A stretch of 64,000 nucleotides of DNA from Albimonas marina. GTDB taxonomy: Bacteria > Pseudomonadota > Alphaproteobacteria > Rhodobacterales > Rhodobacteraceae. Positions 1 to 9,888 of the stretch are shown here, piece by piece. The notes beneath the pieces were generated by a model. That model was not told where the DNA came from, made no database searches, and saw only the letters and a list, made by a program, of their open reading frames with translations. The stretch spans positions 310,001 through 374,000 of the forward strand of contig NZ_JARHUC010000004.1 of assembly GCF_029223255.1 (NCBI RefSeq). Reading direction: 5' to 3'. Position 1 is the first letter of the stretch, and every line of letters starts with the position of its first letter. Both the position numbers and the translations under genes were made by a program.

Positions 1-1
1 G

Positions 2-1183
2 GTCGCCTTCGCGCTGGGGGCCGGCACGCTGGCGGGGCAGCTCGGCGCCGGGGGCTGGCCCGGGCTCGCCGTGCGCCGGACCGAGGCGCTGGCCCCCCGC
101 CCCGAGCGCCTGCGTCGCCTGATGGCCCTGTCGGCGCGGGCCGCCTGGCGGGGCGGGGCGCTGGCGGCGCTGGGCCTGGCGCTGGCGGCGGGAGCGGCGG
201 CGCTGGCCGAGGCCCGCGCGCCGCAGGTCCTGCCCGCGGGCCTTGCCGAGGGCCTGGCGCTCGCCGCGCTGGTGGCGCCGGGGGCGGCGCTGCGGCGGCT
301 GGGGCGCCAGCAGCTCTCGGCCTTGTTCCGCCCCGCGGCTGGCCTCGCGCTCGAGGATCTCGCCGCCCCCGCCGCCACGCTCGCGGCCGCGCTGGCGGCG
401 ATCCCCGCCGGGGGGCTCGGTGGGGCCACGGCCGCCGTATTGGTATTCGCCGCGGCGGGCCTCGTCGCGGGCGGGGGCGCGCTGGCGCTGGCGCGGCGCA
501 CGCAGGCCGGAGCGTCGATCCGGACCGCTCGCGCCGACGCCGCCTCCGTCCAGGAGGCGCCCCTCGACGAGGCGGCGGTATGGCGGGCCGAGGCGCGGGC
601 GCTTCTGCCCTCTCTCGCGCCGCGGATGCTGCTGGCGCGGGCCGACATGCTGCTGATTGCGCCGATCCTGGGGTTCGAGGCGGCGGGCCTCTACGCCGCC
701 GCCCAGCGCCTGGCCTTCCTGGTCAGCGCGCCGCCGCTGCTGCTGGCGCAGGTGCTGCAACCCTGGGCGAGCCGCGCCTTCCACGCCCGCGACCGGCGGA
801 TGCTGCGCCGGACGCTGGGCGGAGGCCTCGTCGCGGTCGGCGCCTGGGCGGTTCCCGCAGTTGCGGCGGTGGCGTGGTTCCCTGAGACCCTGGCAGGCCT
901 TTTCGGCGTGGGCTTCGAGGCGGCCGGCCGCCTCGCCGCGCCGCTGGCCCTGGCCGAGACGGCGGCGGCCCTGTCGGCGCAGCTGATGGTGGTGGCGATT
1001 TCGGGCCCTTGGATGCGCGCGCTGGGTCGGGTCGGCCTGGCGCTGGCCGCGGCGCAGGCGGCGGCGATCGCGCTGGGCGCGCCGGCCTGGGGCGTCCACG
1101 GCGCCGCCTGGACGGTCTGCGCGGCCTCCGCCGCGCTGGGCCTGGCGACGGCGCTGGCGGCCCGGGGCGCGTTGCGTCGGTGA
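2..1183 (+). CDS. Polysaccharide flippase (Wzx-like), 5' end outside window
   Basis: This is an integral membrane protein of the lipopolysaccharide/exopolysaccharide flippase (MATE/MVF superfamily) type, which moves lipid-linked repeat units across the inner membrane. The frame is open to the left edge, so the true start lies outside the window; about 393 C-terminal residues are visible. It is built almost entirely of hydrophobic Ala/Leu/Gly segments with short Arg-rich loops. A segment reading ADMLLIAPILGFEAAGLYAA (about 193-230 of the visible part) is typical of the second half of these proteins. It is adjacent to a likely polymerase, gmd and glycosyltransferases, which supports the role. 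The assignment to flippase rather than another polytopic protein rests on composition and context. Confidence 0.65.
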   Translation, partial: VAFALGAGTLAGQLGAGGWPGLAVRRTEALAPRPERLRRLMALSARAAWRGGALAALGLALAAGAAALAEARAPQVLPAGLAEGLALAALVAPGAALRRLGRQQLSALFRPAAGLALEDLAAPAATLAAALAAIPAGGLGGATAAVLVFAAAGLVAGGGALALARRTQAGASIRTARADAASVQEAPLDEAAVWRAEARALLPSLAPRMLLARADMLLIAPILGFEAAGLYAAAQRLAFLVSAPPLLLAQVLQPWASRAFHARDRRMLRRTLGGGLVAVGAWAVPAVAAVAWFPETLAGLFGVGFEAAGRLAAPLALAETAAALSAQLMVVAISGPWMRALGRVGLALAAAQAAAIALGAPAWGVHGAAWTVCAASAALGLATALAARGALRR

Positions 1184-1362
1184 ACGCATCGTCGGTTGAG
1201 TCGACGGCAGGGAGCATTCCGCCTCGATCGCTCCGATGCCGGCAGGCAAGGCGGTGGACGGGTGGGCGCGGACGTCCAGACTGCAGGCGACCCACGCAGA
1301 GCCTCACGGCCCCCATCCTTCGGCCCAGTCCCGACGCCTGCGGCGTCGCCTGGCGCCAGAGA

Positions 1363-1378
1363 CCTCCGGCGCCGGAGG
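1363..1378. terminator. Perfect 16-bp palindrome between convergent genes
   Basis: CCTCCGGC followed directly by GCCGGAGG lies just outside the stop codon of the leftward polymerase gene and 180 bp after the flippase stop. It may act as a termination hairpin for either strand, but it has no T tract. Confidence 0.35.
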
Positions 1379-1379
1379 C

Positions 1380-2750
1380 TCATGCCGGGACGGCCTGCAT
1401 CCCTCTCTCCGCCGCCCGTCTTCGCCATCTCACGCTCAGCCAGGAGATCACCGCGATCGCGACCACGATCCGCAGCGAGGCGCGGATCGGGTAGGTCTGC
1501 AGCTTCAGCAGGCACACGAGGTAGAGGGGGAACAGCGCCGCGCTCAGCGCGTCGCCGTCCCGGAAGAACCCCAGCGTCAGTTGCCGCGTCGCCGCGAGGC
1601 AGGCCGCGAACAGCAGCGGCGGGGCGAGCGGATGGAAGTGCACCGCCTCGCCGAAGGCCGAGAACGGCACGTAGATGTTGATCCGCTGCTCCATCTCGCC
1701 CGCGTCGAACCCGTCGAGGAAGGAGGGGAGCGGGCTGAAGCTGAGCGCCTGGTAGCCTGGGTCGTAGACCGGCGCGTGGCGCAGGGCGTTGGCGAAGCTC
1801 ATGCCCGCGTCGAAGGAGGTCGCGCCCAGCTTCGCCGCCAGCCAGCCCAGGTGGCCGACGTCCAGCGCCTCGATCACCGGCAGCACCGAGGCGAGGCCCT
1901 GCGTCGCGTGCCCGCGGCCCGCCAGCGCCACCACGAAGCAGCCCAGGATCAGCGCGGTGTAGAGCGCGAAGGCGACGATCGCGCCCGTCCCTCCCCGGCG
2001 ATGCGAGAACACGCGCCCCATGAAGAAGACGAACACGTAGACCATCAGGTAGCGCGAATAGACCGCCAGGCTGAAGGCGAAGGCATAGGCGCAGATCCCC
2101 AGCAGCAGGGCCGCGTGCAGGTCGGGGCCGCGCCGGGCCGCGCCCTCGGGCCGGTCGCGGATCGCGAGCAGCAGGAAGGCGGGCAGGGCCAGCGGCCGCA
2201 GCACGTTGTTCACGAAGGCGCCCACGCCCGCGCCGACGCCGTTGCGCGTGGGATCGGCGAGCGAGAGATACTCGCTGTTGAGATAGAAGGCGTCGCGGTC
2301 GATCATCGCCAGGTGCAGGGCGCAGACGGTCGCCGCGACCAGCGCGTAGAGCCGCGCCGCCCCGCTGGCCCGCGCCCGCCCCAGCGCCTCGCGCAGAGCC
2401 TGCGCCGCGCGGATCGAGGCGCCGCCAACGCCGTTTTCGGCGTCGGCCGGCCCGGCCGCGGGCCGCCAGCCCAGCACCGACAGGGGGCCGATCAGCGCCT
2501 GGACCGAGAAGAACAGGGCGGTCGGTGCGAACTGCTCCCCCAGCCGGATCGTGGGCATCGGCGACAGGCCCAGCGCGGGCAGGTGCACGCCGCTGACGAC
2601 GACGACCCACAGCGCCAGGATGCCCGCGAGGCAGAAGCCGCTCCACAGCACGGCCGGGGCGAACCAGGCGGTGCGCCGCCACGCGAAGAGCGTGCAGGTC
2701 GCGGTGAAGCCCACGGCCGCGAGGCCGACGGGCAGCAGGTCGGGAGGCAT
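1380..2750 (-). CDS. Probable oligosaccharide repeat-unit polymerase (Wzy-like membrane protein)
   Basis: The product is a 456-residue protein with about ten to twelve hydrophobic segments and one long polar loop, the architecture of Wzy-type O-antigen/exopolysaccharide polymerases, which join lipid-linked repeat units in the periplasm. These polymerases share little sequence, so the call rests on topology, length and location between a flippase and the GDP-fucose genes. The polar loop (roughly 310-370) contains FDAGMSFANALRHAPVYDP and a run of Phe/Pro/Asp residues. It runs opposite to the flippase and away from gmd. A TTAA-N7-TTTA sequence lies about 50 bp upstream of its start and may be a CtrA site. 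Confidence 0.5.
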   Translation of the reverse strand: MPPDLLPVGLAAVGFTATCTLFAWRRTAWFAPAVLWSGFCLAGILALWVVVVSGVHLPALGLSPMPTIRLGEQFAPTALFFSVQALIGPLSVLGWRPAAGPADAENGVGGASIRAAQALREALGRARASGAARLYALVAATVCALHLAMIDRDAFYLNSEYLSLADPTRNGVGAGVGAFVNNVLRPLALPAFLLLAIRDRPEGAARRGPDLHAALLLGICAYAFAFSLAVYSRYLMVYVFVFFMGRVFSHRRGGTGAIVAFALYTALILGCFVVALAGRGHATQGLASVLPVIEALDVGHLGWLAAKLGATSFDAGMSFANALRHAPVYDPGYQALSFSPLPSFLDGFDAGEMEQRINIYVPFSAFGEAVHFHPLAPPLLFAACLAATRQLTLGFFRDGDALSAALFPLYLVCLLKLQTYPIRASLRIVVAIAVISWLSVRWRRRAAERGMQAVPA

Positions 2751-2799
2751 CTTCGGGATCCTGCGCCGTTCCGGTCGATCGCAGGATGGGGCGGCAGGG

Positions 2800-2814
2800 T
2801 AAATGTCGGGTTAA
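2800..2814 (-). promoter_or_regulatory. CtrA-like box upstream of the polymerase gene
   Basis: On the minus strand the sequence reads TTAA-N7-TTTA, one base from the CtrA consensus TTAA-N7-TTAA. It sits 50-64 bp upstream of the polymerase start codon. It is weaker than the site at 7172 and is proposed only because a perfect box occurs in the same cluster. Confidence 0.3.
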
Positions 2815-2830
2815 CCGTCGCGGGGCGCGG

Positions 2831-3085
2831 TCAGACCGACTCCGGTTCCGGCTGGCGCGCGACACGATGCGGGCGAAGGGCCGGGCGTTGGACCCGCTCC
2901 GTCCGTTCGCGGGCCGCGCTGCGGCGGCGCAGGGTCCTGCGGGCGTGGAACAGCGCGGCCAGGGTCGCGACGATCATCCCAGCCCCGATGTGCGAGACGA
3001 TGGCGGCCCAGATCGGAAAGCCGGAGAGAAGGGCCGCCACGGCGAGGACGAGCCCCGACGAGGTTCCCAGAACAAGAAAGCCCAT
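2831..3085 (-). CDS. Small membrane protein of unknown function (84 aa)
   Basis: The reading frame encodes two hydrophobic segments (about residues 4-20 and 26-45) followed by a strongly basic, Arg-rich tail of about 35 residues. This gives a small bitopic or hairpin inner-membrane protein with a cytoplasmic positive tail. The start ATG at 3085 has a weak GGTGA ribosome-binding site. No family is recognised. It lies between gmd and the polymerase in the same direction as both, so it may be part of the polysaccharide locus. The alternating hydrophobic/basic pattern makes coding more likely than chance, but short high-GC ORFs can mislead. Confidence 0.4.
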   Translation of the reverse strand: MGFLVLGTSSGLVLAVAALLSGFPIWAAIVSHIGAGMIVATLAALFHARRTLRRRSAARERTERVQRPALRPHRVARQPEPESV

Positions 3086-3314
3086 ACGCGTTTCACCAAC
3101 GTTACGCCGACGAAGCTCGTCCCCTTCCGACCCGGCGACGTGCCGGCGGCATGGAAACGACGTCTCCCTGACTGTATCCGTCCGAAGATGAACGGAGGCT
3201 GAGAATCCCGGTCCCGATTTCGAACTTCTCCTTGTTTTGCAATCGCTTCCGTGGCCGGAGGCCTTGGGCGCGGCGGGATCGTCTCCGCTGGCGATACGCG
3301 CCCGGATCGCCCCC

Positions 3315-4382
3315 TCAGGCGAGTCGCTCGGCGCGGGGCAGGCCTTCCCGCCCCAGCAGCTCCAGGTCCGCGGCCACCATCTCGCCCACCAGGTCGTCGA
3401 GACCGCGGCGGTGGGTCCAGCCCAGACGCTCGCGCGCCTTGGCCGCGTCGCCCATCAGCAGATCGACCTCCGCCGGGCGGAAATAGCGGGGATCGACCTC
3501 GACCCGGATCTCGCCCGAGCGCGCGTCGACCCCCTTCTCCGCCAGCCCCTCCCCATGCCAGTCGAGCCCGATGCCCGCCGCCGCGAAGGCGCGGGAGGCG
3601 AAGCTGCGCACCGAATGCGTCTCGCCCGTCGCCAGCACGTAGTCGTCGGGGGCGTCCTGCTGCAGGATCCGCCACATCCCCTCGACGTAGTCGCGCGCAT
3701 GCCCCCAGTCCCGCCGCGCGTCCAGGTTGCCCAGGTAGAGCCGATCCTGCAGGCCCAGCGCGATGGCGGCGACGGCGCGGGTGATCTTGCGGGTCACGAA
3801 GGTCTCCCCGCGCAGGGGGCTCTCGTGGTTGAAGAGGATCCCGTTCGAGGCGTGGATCCCCCAGGCCTCACGGTAGTTCGCCGTGATCCAGTAGGCGTAG
3901 AGCTTGGCGCAGGCGTAGGGGCTGCGGGGGCGGAAGGGCGTCGTCTCGCGCTGCGGGGTCTCGGCGGCCTGGCCGTAGAGCTCGGAGGTCGAAGCCTGGT
4001 AGAAGCGCGAGTGGTCCTCCAGCCCCAGGATGCGGATCGCCTCCAGCAGGCGCAGGGTCCCCAGGGCGTCGGCGTTGGCGGTGTATTCCGGCGTCTCGAA
4101 GCTGACCTGGACGTGGGACTGGGCGGCGAGGTTGTAGACCTCGTGCGGGCGCACCTCCTGCATGATGCGGATCAGGTTCGAGCCGTCGGTCATGTCGCCG
4201 TGGTGGAGGCGGAAGTTGACGTTGCCCTCGTGCGGGTCGCGGTAGAGGTGGTCGATGCGGGCGGTGTTGAAGGACGAGGCGCGGCGCTTCAGGCCGTGCA
4301 CCTCGTAGCCTTTGTCCAGCAGCAGTTCGGCGAGATAGGCGCCGTCCTGGCCGGTGACGCCGGTGATCAGGGCGCGTTTCAT
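3315..4382 (-). CDS. gmd: GDP-mannose 4,6-dehydratase
   Basis: This short-chain dehydrogenase/reductase converts GDP-D-mannose to GDP-4-keto-6-deoxy-D-mannose, the first step to GDP-L-fucose, in the cytoplasm with bound NADP. The 355-residue protein has the usual family length. The nucleotide site [10 protein letters not shown] is at 8-17, the catalytic Thr-Ser-Glu of TSELYG at 132-137, and the Tyr/Lys pair of YACAK at 156 and 160. The frame is open for another 298 codons upstream, but MKRALITG at 4382 is the family start and that upstream peptide is low-complexity. Its partner fcl lies 7 kb away, on the other side of the divergent promoter of the same cluster. Confidence 0.95.
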   Translation of the reverse strand: MKRALITGVTGQDGAYLAELLLDKGYEVHGLKRRASSFNTARIDHLYRDPHEGNVNFRLHHGDMTDGSNLIRIMQEVRPHEVYNLAAQSHVQVSFETPEYTANADALGTLRLLEAIRILGLEDHSRFYQASTSELYGQAAETPQRETTPFRPRSPYACAKLYAYWITANYREAWGIHASNGILFNHESPLRGETFVTRKITRAVAAIALGLQDRLYLGNLDARRDWGHARDYVEGMWRILQQDAPDDYVLATGETHSVRSFASRAFAAAGIGLDWHGEGLAEKGVDARSGEIRVEVDPRYFRPAEVDLLMGDAAKARERLGWTHRRGLDDLVGEMVAADLELLGREGLPRAERLA

Positions 4383-4552
4383 GCGGCGGCTCCATGAGCG
4401 GTGGGGAGGGCGGCCGCCCCGCAGGGCGGCGCGCATCGTCGGTCCGGGCCGGCGCGTCGGACGCGGAAGTGCGCGCAGGCGGGCGCGGAGGGCGGCGGCA
4501 CGCCTCCCGCGCCGGGGACGTCGAGACGGGGCGCGACGGACGGCATCCGCGC

Positions 4553-6061
4553 TCAGCCCCGACGTCCCGCGCGGCGGGCGTCGGGGACGGCGGCGGCGGG
4601 CGGCCAGGGATCGGGCGCCGCCGCGCTCTCGGCATAGCGCAACGGGGCGGGCGCCGGCGGAGCGCCCGCCTCGATCGCCCGGTCGGTCGGGCGCGGGGCG
4701 ATCCGGCTTCGGGCCGCCATGGCGCGCAGCTCGAGCTCGGCCGAGGCGATGGCCGAGGCGCGGTCCCAGCGCGTCAGCGCCCGTGCCCGCGCCGCCTGCC
4801 CCAGCGCCGCGCGCATGCGCGGCGCGGCCGCCAGCGACGCGATGGCGTCCGCGAAGGCCGCCGCGTCGCCCGGCGGGGTGACCATGCCGCAGCCCGCGAC
4901 CTCGGCCGCGAGCTGCGTGCCCTCGGCCGCGGTCGCCACGACCGGGCGGCCGGAGGCGAGCATGTTGGCGAGCTTGGAGGGCAGCACCAGGTCCGCCGCT
5001 CCGGCCACCTGCGGCAGCAGGTGCAGATCCGCGAGGCCCAGCAGCTCCCCCAGCCGCGCCATCGGCTGCAGCGGGCGCAGGACCAGGTTGGGCAGGTCCG
5101 CGCCCTCGGCCCGCAGGCGGGCCATCGCCGGCCCCTCGCCGCAGATCACGAAGACCAGGTCCTCGAACCCCGGGCGGTCGGCGAGACGGCGGGCCGCCTC
5201 CAGCGCCAGGTGCAGGCCCTGCTTGGCCCCGAGGTTGCCGGAATAGAGCGCCACGCGCCGCCCCTCGAGCCCCCATTCGGCGCGGTAGGGGGACGGCCCC
5301 TCCAGCGGGCGGATCGCATCCTCGGCCCAGTTGCGAAGCTCCCGGATCCGCTCCGGCGCGACGCCCTTCTGCGCGAGCTTGGCGCGCATCGCGGGAGAGA
5401 TCGCCGAGACCCGGTCGAAGCGGCGCAGCAGCCGGGCCTCGAACCCCAGGGCGGCGCCGGCGGCGAGGCGGCCGAGGCGCCCGCGGGAATCGATCAGGCC
5501 GGCGCCGAACACCGCCTCCGCCTCGAAGTCCTGCACGTGCAGCCAGGCGGGGACGCCCCCCAGCCGCGCCGCGGCCAGCGCCACGGGGGCGGCCAGGGCC
5601 GCGGGGGCGACGGCCAGCACCGCGTCGACCCCGGCGGCCGCGCGCGCCAGCAGCGGGGGCGCGGCCGAGGCCGCCCAGCTCGCCTGCTGCAGGATGCGCC
5701 GCGCGGCGCTGGGCCGGGCGGGGATCGGGTGCGGGCAGCGGATCACGCGCACCCCGTCTTCGCGCCGGTCGGACCAGCCGCGGGAATGGCCCGGCATCGG
5801 CGCCCAGGCGGGATACCAGGGCGTGGCCGCGACCACCGTCACTTCGTGCCCGCAGGCGGCCAGCCCCTGCGCGAGGCCGGTGGTGTAGATCGCGACCCCC
5901 ACCGGCTCGGGCGCGTAGTTCATGCCCAGGATCAGCAGGCGCAGCCGGTCGGCGCGCGGCCGGGCGAAGACGCTGCCCTCCTCGAACGCATAGGCGACGT
6001 CGGGCAGGGGCGCCGCGCGCGACAGGGGCGTCGGCGCGGGAAAGGTCGGTCTGCGGGTCAT
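4553..6061 (-). CDS. Glycosyltransferase of the WcaI family (GT4-type)
   Basis: This 502-residue protein resembles the colanic-acid glycosyltransferase WcaI, thought to add fucose to a lipid-linked acceptor. It shows the N-terminal Rossmann start [20 protein letters not shown] (about 43-62), the motif [11 protein letters not shown] (about 75-85), [15 protein letters not shown] in the middle, and a C-terminal GT-B domain with [17 protein letters not shown] followed by the EGTQL segment that binds the donor diphosphate. About 40 N-terminal and 40 C-terminal residues are low-complexity extensions. It is leftward, between gmd and the priming transferase, so it is probably co-transcribed with them. 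Donor and acceptor cannot be read from sequence. Confidence 0.85.
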   Translation of the reverse strand: MTRRPTFPAPTPLSRAAPLPDVAYAFEEGSVFARPRADRLRLLILGMNYAPEPVGVAIYTTGLAQGLAACGHEVTVVAATPWYPAWAPMPGHSRGWSDRREDGVRVIRCPHPIPARPSAARRILQQASWAASAAPPLLARAAAGVDAVLAVAPAALAAPVALAAARLGGVPAWLHVQDFEAEAVFGAGLIDSRGRLGRLAAGAALGFEARLLRRFDRVSAISPAMRAKLAQKGVAPERIRELRNWAEDAIRPLEGPSPYRAEWGLEGRRVALYSGNLGAKQGLHLALEAARRLADRPGFEDLVFVICGEGPAMARLRAEGADLPNLVLRPLQPMARLGELLGLADLHLLPQVAGAADLVLPSKLANMLASGRPVVATAAEGTQLAAEVAGCGMVTPPGDAAAFADAIASLAAAPRMRAALGQAARARALTRWDRASAIASAELELRAMAARSRIAPRPTDRAIEAGAPPAPAPLRYAESAAAPDPWPPAAAVPDARRAGRRG

Positions 6062-6113
6062 GGCGCCTCGCCTGGGTTGGGGAGGGAAAGCGAAGGGGCG
6101 GCGGCGGGGCGGC

Positions 6114-7046
6114 TCACCGGCCGGCCCCTTTCAGGACGATCCCGACGGTCCGTAGGATCACCTGCAGGTCGGCCGCCAGCGACAGCTCGCGCCAGTAGCG
6201 CGCGTCCTCGACCGCGCGCAGGGCGAAGTCGCCGCCCTCGCCGCGCGGCCCCACCTGCCAGTAGCCGGTCAGCCCGGGGCGCAGGCTCTCGTAGAGCTCG
6301 GGCAGCGCGTGCAGCGCCCGTTGCGAGGGGGTGTAGGGCCGCGGCCCCACCAGGCTCATGTCGCCCGCCAGCACGTTCCACAGCTGCGGCAGCTCGTCGA
6401 GCGAACTGCGCCGCAGCAACCGGCCGGCGGGGATCACCCGGGGGTCCCGCTCCAGCTTCTGGCGCCGCTCCCACTCGGCGGCGGAGCGGGCGTCGGAGGC
6501 GAGCAGGCGGTCCAGCTCCGCCTCCGCGTCCGGGGCCATGGTGCGGATCTTCCAGCAGGTGAAGCGCCGCCCGCCCCGCCCCACGCGGACCTGGCCGTAG
6601 AAGGCCGGCGCGTCGCCCGAGCGGGGATCGAGCCGCACCCAGGCGGCCAGCAGCGCCACCAGCGGCGCCGCGATCGGGGCCGCGAGCAGCACCAGCGCGA
6701 CGTCCAGCATCCGCTTGAAATACATGGCATAGAGGCCCCGCGGAGGGGCGAAGACCGGCGGGCGGGGGCGCGGCGCCGCGTCGGGCCGCGTCCGGATGTC
6801 GTCCGACAGGGCCGCGTCGACCACCAGCCGCAGGCCCGGCCAGGGCGCGGCCGCGCCGTCCGGATGGGCGCCGGAGGCCGGCCCTGCGTCGAGCGCCGCC
6901 GCGCCGAGGCGCGGGGACTCGGGCGCCGCGGCGCGGTCTCCCGCGGGCGGCGCCCCGGCGGTCGAGCTCTGCGCGAGCCCGGATGCGGGTTTCGGGACCG
7001 TCGGCGCATCCGGTCGGGATGCGGCGCGGGGCGGCGTGATCGCCAT
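6114..7046 (-). CDS. Undecaprenyl-phosphate sugar phosphotransferase (priming enzyme, ExoY/WbaP-type)
   Basis: The protein belongs to the bacterial sugar transferase family, which starts repeat-unit assembly by moving a sugar-1-phosphate onto undecaprenyl phosphate at the inner membrane. The catalytic domain covers the last 195 residues. It begins with a membrane segment after FKRMLDVAL, then has the conserved CWKIRTM, LRRSSLDELPQLWNVL, GDMSLVGPRP and GLTGYWQV blocks in order. The first 115 residues are Ala/Pro-rich, unlike compact ExoY proteins, and contain no PssE/CpsE-type membrane domain. The start at 7046 is supported by a GGAG ribosome site. It is read away from the divergent promoter shared with the autokinase gene. 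Confidence 0.9.
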   Translation of the reverse strand: MAITPPRAASRPDAPTVPKPASGLAQSSTAGAPPAGDRAAAPESPRLGAAALDAGPASGAHPDGAAAPWPGLRLVVDAALSDDIRTRPDAAPRPRPPVFAPPRGLYAMYFKRMLDVALVLLAAPIAAPLVALLAAWVRLDPRSGDAPAFYGQVRVGRGGRRFTCWKIRTMAPDAEAELDRLLASDARSAAEWERRQKLERDPRVIPAGRLLRRSSLDELPQLWNVLAGDMSLVGPRPYTPSQRALHALPELYESLRPGLTGYWQVGPRGEGGDFALRAVEDARYWRELSLAADLQVILRTVGIVLKGAGR

Positions 7047-7171
7047 ACGGCTCTCCGTCCGTCAACCCGGCTGCGGCCGCGCCGGCCCGGGGACTCGCCC
7101 CAGGTGGTTCGGCCGCCCGTCCGGGCCCCCCATCGCTCCCTTTCCTCGGAGCGCAGATTTGCCGGGAATAG

Positions 7172-7186
7172 TTAACTCGCCCTTAA
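7172..7186 (+). promoter_or_regulatory. Perfect CtrA-type box TTAA-N7-TTAA
   Basis: TTAACTCGCCCTTAA matches the CtrA consensus TTAA-N7-TTAA exactly, in a locally AT-rich patch (about 7155-7200) within otherwise extreme GC. It lies in the 375-bp divergent region between the priming transferase and autokinase genes, the expected promoter of both polysaccharide operons. CtrA is the cell-cycle and motility response regulator of alphaproteobacteria. Binding is inferred from the motif alone. Nothing else recognisable is present in the rest of this intergenic region. Confidence 0.6.
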
Positions 7187-7421
7187 GTTTAGCGACGAAA
7201 GGTGAACGGGCCGGCAGATGCGTCGGCCGGCGCCGCCCCCGGCGTCAGGAAGGACCCGATGTCGAGATGAAGCGCCGTCGTCGCCGCTTCGCCGCAGATC
7301 CCGCGCAAGGGCCCGCTGCGGCCCCGAGGCGCCGCCTGTTCCCAACCCGCCGGGCCGGCGCGGCCGCACGGAAGAACTCCGTCGCCCGCCCGCCCCGCCC
7401 ACCCGTTTCCGGAGCCGCTCG

Positions 7422-9692
7422 ATGAACGACCAGTCTCCGCCGCCCCAGGCCCGCGATTCGCGCCCCGCGGCCCCGCTCAGGCCCGCCCCGGCGCGCCGGC
7501 TGGCCGCCCCGGCGCCGGATCTCTTCGAACCCCGCACGCTCCTGCGCCTGCTGCGGCGGGAGATGTGGCGCATCGCCTTCGCGCTGGTCCTGGCGCTGGC
7601 GCTCGCCGCCTGGCGCCTGCTCGCGGCCACCCCGATGTGGCAGGCCGAGGCGACCGTGGTGCTCGACACGCGCGAGGCGCAGGTGGTCGACATCGAATCG
7701 GTGATGTCCGGCCTCTCGGCCGACAGCTCGGTGGTGAACACCGAGGTCGAGGTGCTGCGCTCGCGCAACCTGATGGACCGGGTGGTGGCGCGGCTGGACC
7801 TCGAATCCGACCCCGAGTTCAACCCCGATCTGGTCGCCCCCGGCCTCGTCGACCGCGCCCTGGGCGCTCTTCGCCGCGCGCTCGAGAGCGGCGGGGCCGA
7901 GACGCTCGTCCCCCTGCTCGACGCCGCCCCCGCGCCCGAGGCGGAGGACCCCGCCTTCCGCCGCCGCCAGACCGCCATCGACCGGCTGCTGGAGCGGCTG
8001 AGGGTGCAGAACGTGCCCCTCTCCTACGTCTTCGTGATCCGGGTGCAGAGCGAGAGCGCGCAGAAATCCGCCCGCATCGCCAACACGATAGCCGATCTCT
8101 ACATCCTCGATCAGCTCGAGGCGAAGTTCGAGGCGACGCGCCGCGCCACCTCCTGGCTGAGCGAGCGGGTGGCCGACCTCCAGGTCGATCTCGAGGCGGC
8201 GGAGGAACAGGTGAAGGACTATTCCGCCTCCACGTCCCTGATCTCCGAGGCGTCGCTCGAGGCCTCCAATCGCCAGATGAAGGAGCTGCGCGAGCGGCGG
8301 GCCGAGCTCGACGCCCGCGTCGGCGAGGCGGGCCTGCTGATCGAGCGGCTGGGCGTCCTCTCCGAGGCCGTGCGTCGCGCGCCGCCCGGCGCGCCCGAGG
8401 CCGACGCCGCCCGGGCCGAGGCCGCGGCCCTGCTGGGCGACCGCAGGCTGGAGGCGCTGGCCGCCGATCTCGCCCGTCCCGGCGGCGCGGGGCGCGAGGC
8501 CGCGCTGGCCCCGCGCTTCGATTCCATGCTCGCCGCGGCGGTCGAGCGGCTGGCCCGCGACCGCGACCGCCAGGCCGCCCAGGCCGAGGGGATCGAGACC
8601 TCGATCGGCGAGCTGGAGGGACGGATCTCCGAACAGTCCGAGGACCTTGTCCGCCTCCGCCAGCTGCAGCGGGAGGCCGAGGCGAGCCGCCTGCTCTACG
8701 AATATTTCCTCGGCCGAATGAAGGAGACCTCGGTCCAGCAGGGCATCCAGGAGGCCGACAGCCGGATCCTGTCGCCGGCCGTCGCGCCGCTCGATCCCGC
8801 CAGCCCGCGCAAGGGCCTGACGCTCGCCATCGCCGCGGCGCTGGGCCTGATCGCGGGCGTCGGCTGGGCCGTCGCGCGCGAGACGCTGGACGACCGCGTC
8901 CGCGGCCCCGAACCGCTGGAGGCCGCGACCGGCCTGAAGGTGATGGGCGTGATCCCCGACGCCCCCTCCCGCCGCCGGGGCGCGGCGTTGAAATTGCTGG
9001 TGGAAAAGCCGTCTTCGGCGCTGGCGGAGGCGGTGCGCAACCTGCGCACCTCGGTGCTGCTCTCGAACGTCGACCGGCGGCCCCAGGTGGTGATGGTCAC
9101 CTCCTCCGTCCCCGGCGAGGGCAAGACGACCACCACCCTGATGCTCGCCCAGAACGCCGCGGCGCTGGGCAAGCGGGTGCTGGTGATGGAATGCGACCTG
9201 CGCCGGCGGGTGTTCCAGGCCTATTTCGGCCTCGACGAGAAGACCGGCCTGCTCTCGGTCCTTTCCGGCCAGGCGAGCGCCGAGCAGGCGATCCGCCACG
9301 ATCCCGTCACCGGCCTCGACGTGCTGACCGGCCAGCGCAGCCGGGCGAACGCGGCGGACGTGTTCAGCTCCGAGCGCTTCGCCGAACTGATGGAGGAGCT
9401 GCGCGACGCCTACGACTTCATCTTCATCGACACGCCCCCCGTGCTGGCGGTGCCCGACGCGCGGGTGATAGCCGGGCGGGCCGACGCGGTGCTCTACGCC
9501 GTGCGCTGGAACGCGACGGGCAAGGAGATGGTGAAGGCGGGCCTCGACCTCTTCGACCAGATCGGGGTGCGCGTCACCGGCCTGACCCTGACCCAGGCGG
9601 ATCCCCGCGGCCTCGCGCGGTACGGCTACGCGGGCTACGGCTACGGCTACGGCTATGGGGCGGCCGCGGCGCGGAAGTACTACACGACATGA
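7422..9692 (+). CDS. Polysaccharide co-polymerase / tyrosine autokinase (Wzc/ExoP-type)
   Basis: This 756-residue inner-membrane protein controls polysaccharide chain length and export. The order is a Pro-rich N-terminus, a first membrane segment (about 47-68), a Wzz-type periplasmic domain with long coiled-coil stretches, a second membrane segment (about 465-485), and a cytoplasmic BY-kinase domain. That domain carries Walker A SSVPGEGKTTTT (about 560-571), Walker A' VLVMECDLRRR, and Walker B FIFIDTPPVLAVPDAR. The last 25 residues contain a tyrosine cluster built of repeated GYG units, the expected autophosphorylation tail. The start at 7422 has GGAG 8 bp upstream and is preferred over an upstream in-frame ATG at 7218, whose peptide is Arg/Pro-rich. 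Confidence 0.93.
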   Translation: MNDQSPPPQARDSRPAAPLRPAPARRLAAPAPDLFEPRTLLRLLRREMWRIAFALVLALALAAWRLLAATPMWQAEATVVLDTREAQVVDIESVMSGLSADSSVVNTEVEVLRSRNLMDRVVARLDLESDPEFNPDLVAPGLVDRALGALRRALESGGAETLVPLLDAAPAPEAEDPAFRRRQTAIDRLLERLRVQNVPLSYVFVIRVQSESAQKSARIANTIADLYILDQLEAKFEATRRATSWLSERVADLQVDLEAAEEQVKDYSASTSLISEASLEASNRQMKELRERRAELDARVGEAGLLIERLGVLSEAVRRAPPGAPEADAARAEAAALLGDRRLEALAADLARPGGAGREAALAPRFDSMLAAAVERLARDRDRQAAQAEGIETSIGELEGRISEQSEDLVRLRQLQREAEASRLLYEYFLGRMKETSVQQGIQEADSRILSPAVAPLDPASPRKGLTLAIAAALGLIAGVGWAVARETLDDRVRGPEPLEAATGLKVMGVIPDAPSRRRGAALKLLVEKPSSALAEAVRNLRTSVLLSNVDRRPQVVMVTSSVPGEGKTTTTLMLAQNAAALGKRVLVMECDLRRRVFQAYFGLDEKTGLLSVLSGQASAEQAIRHDPVTGLDVLTGQRSRANAADVFSSERFAELMEELRDAYDFIFIDTPPVLAVPDARVIAGRADAVLYAVRWNATGKEMVKAGLDLFDQIGVRVTGLTLTQADPRGLARYGYAGYGYGYGYGAAAARKYYTT

Positions 9693-9888
9693 GCGGCGCC
9701 TTCGCACTCCGCCTGCGCGGCGCAGGATCGCCTGACCGCCGGCGCTCCGCCAGTTCCGCATTTCGTGCGCGGGGCGCGGGTTTCGCCCATCGGCCGTCCT
9801 GCTCATGGGGCGTCGCCCGATCGGGCGGAGTCCTCCCCGCAACGCTTCGCCGGCCGCCGCCGCTCCCAGACCTCCGGGGAGACGGAAC

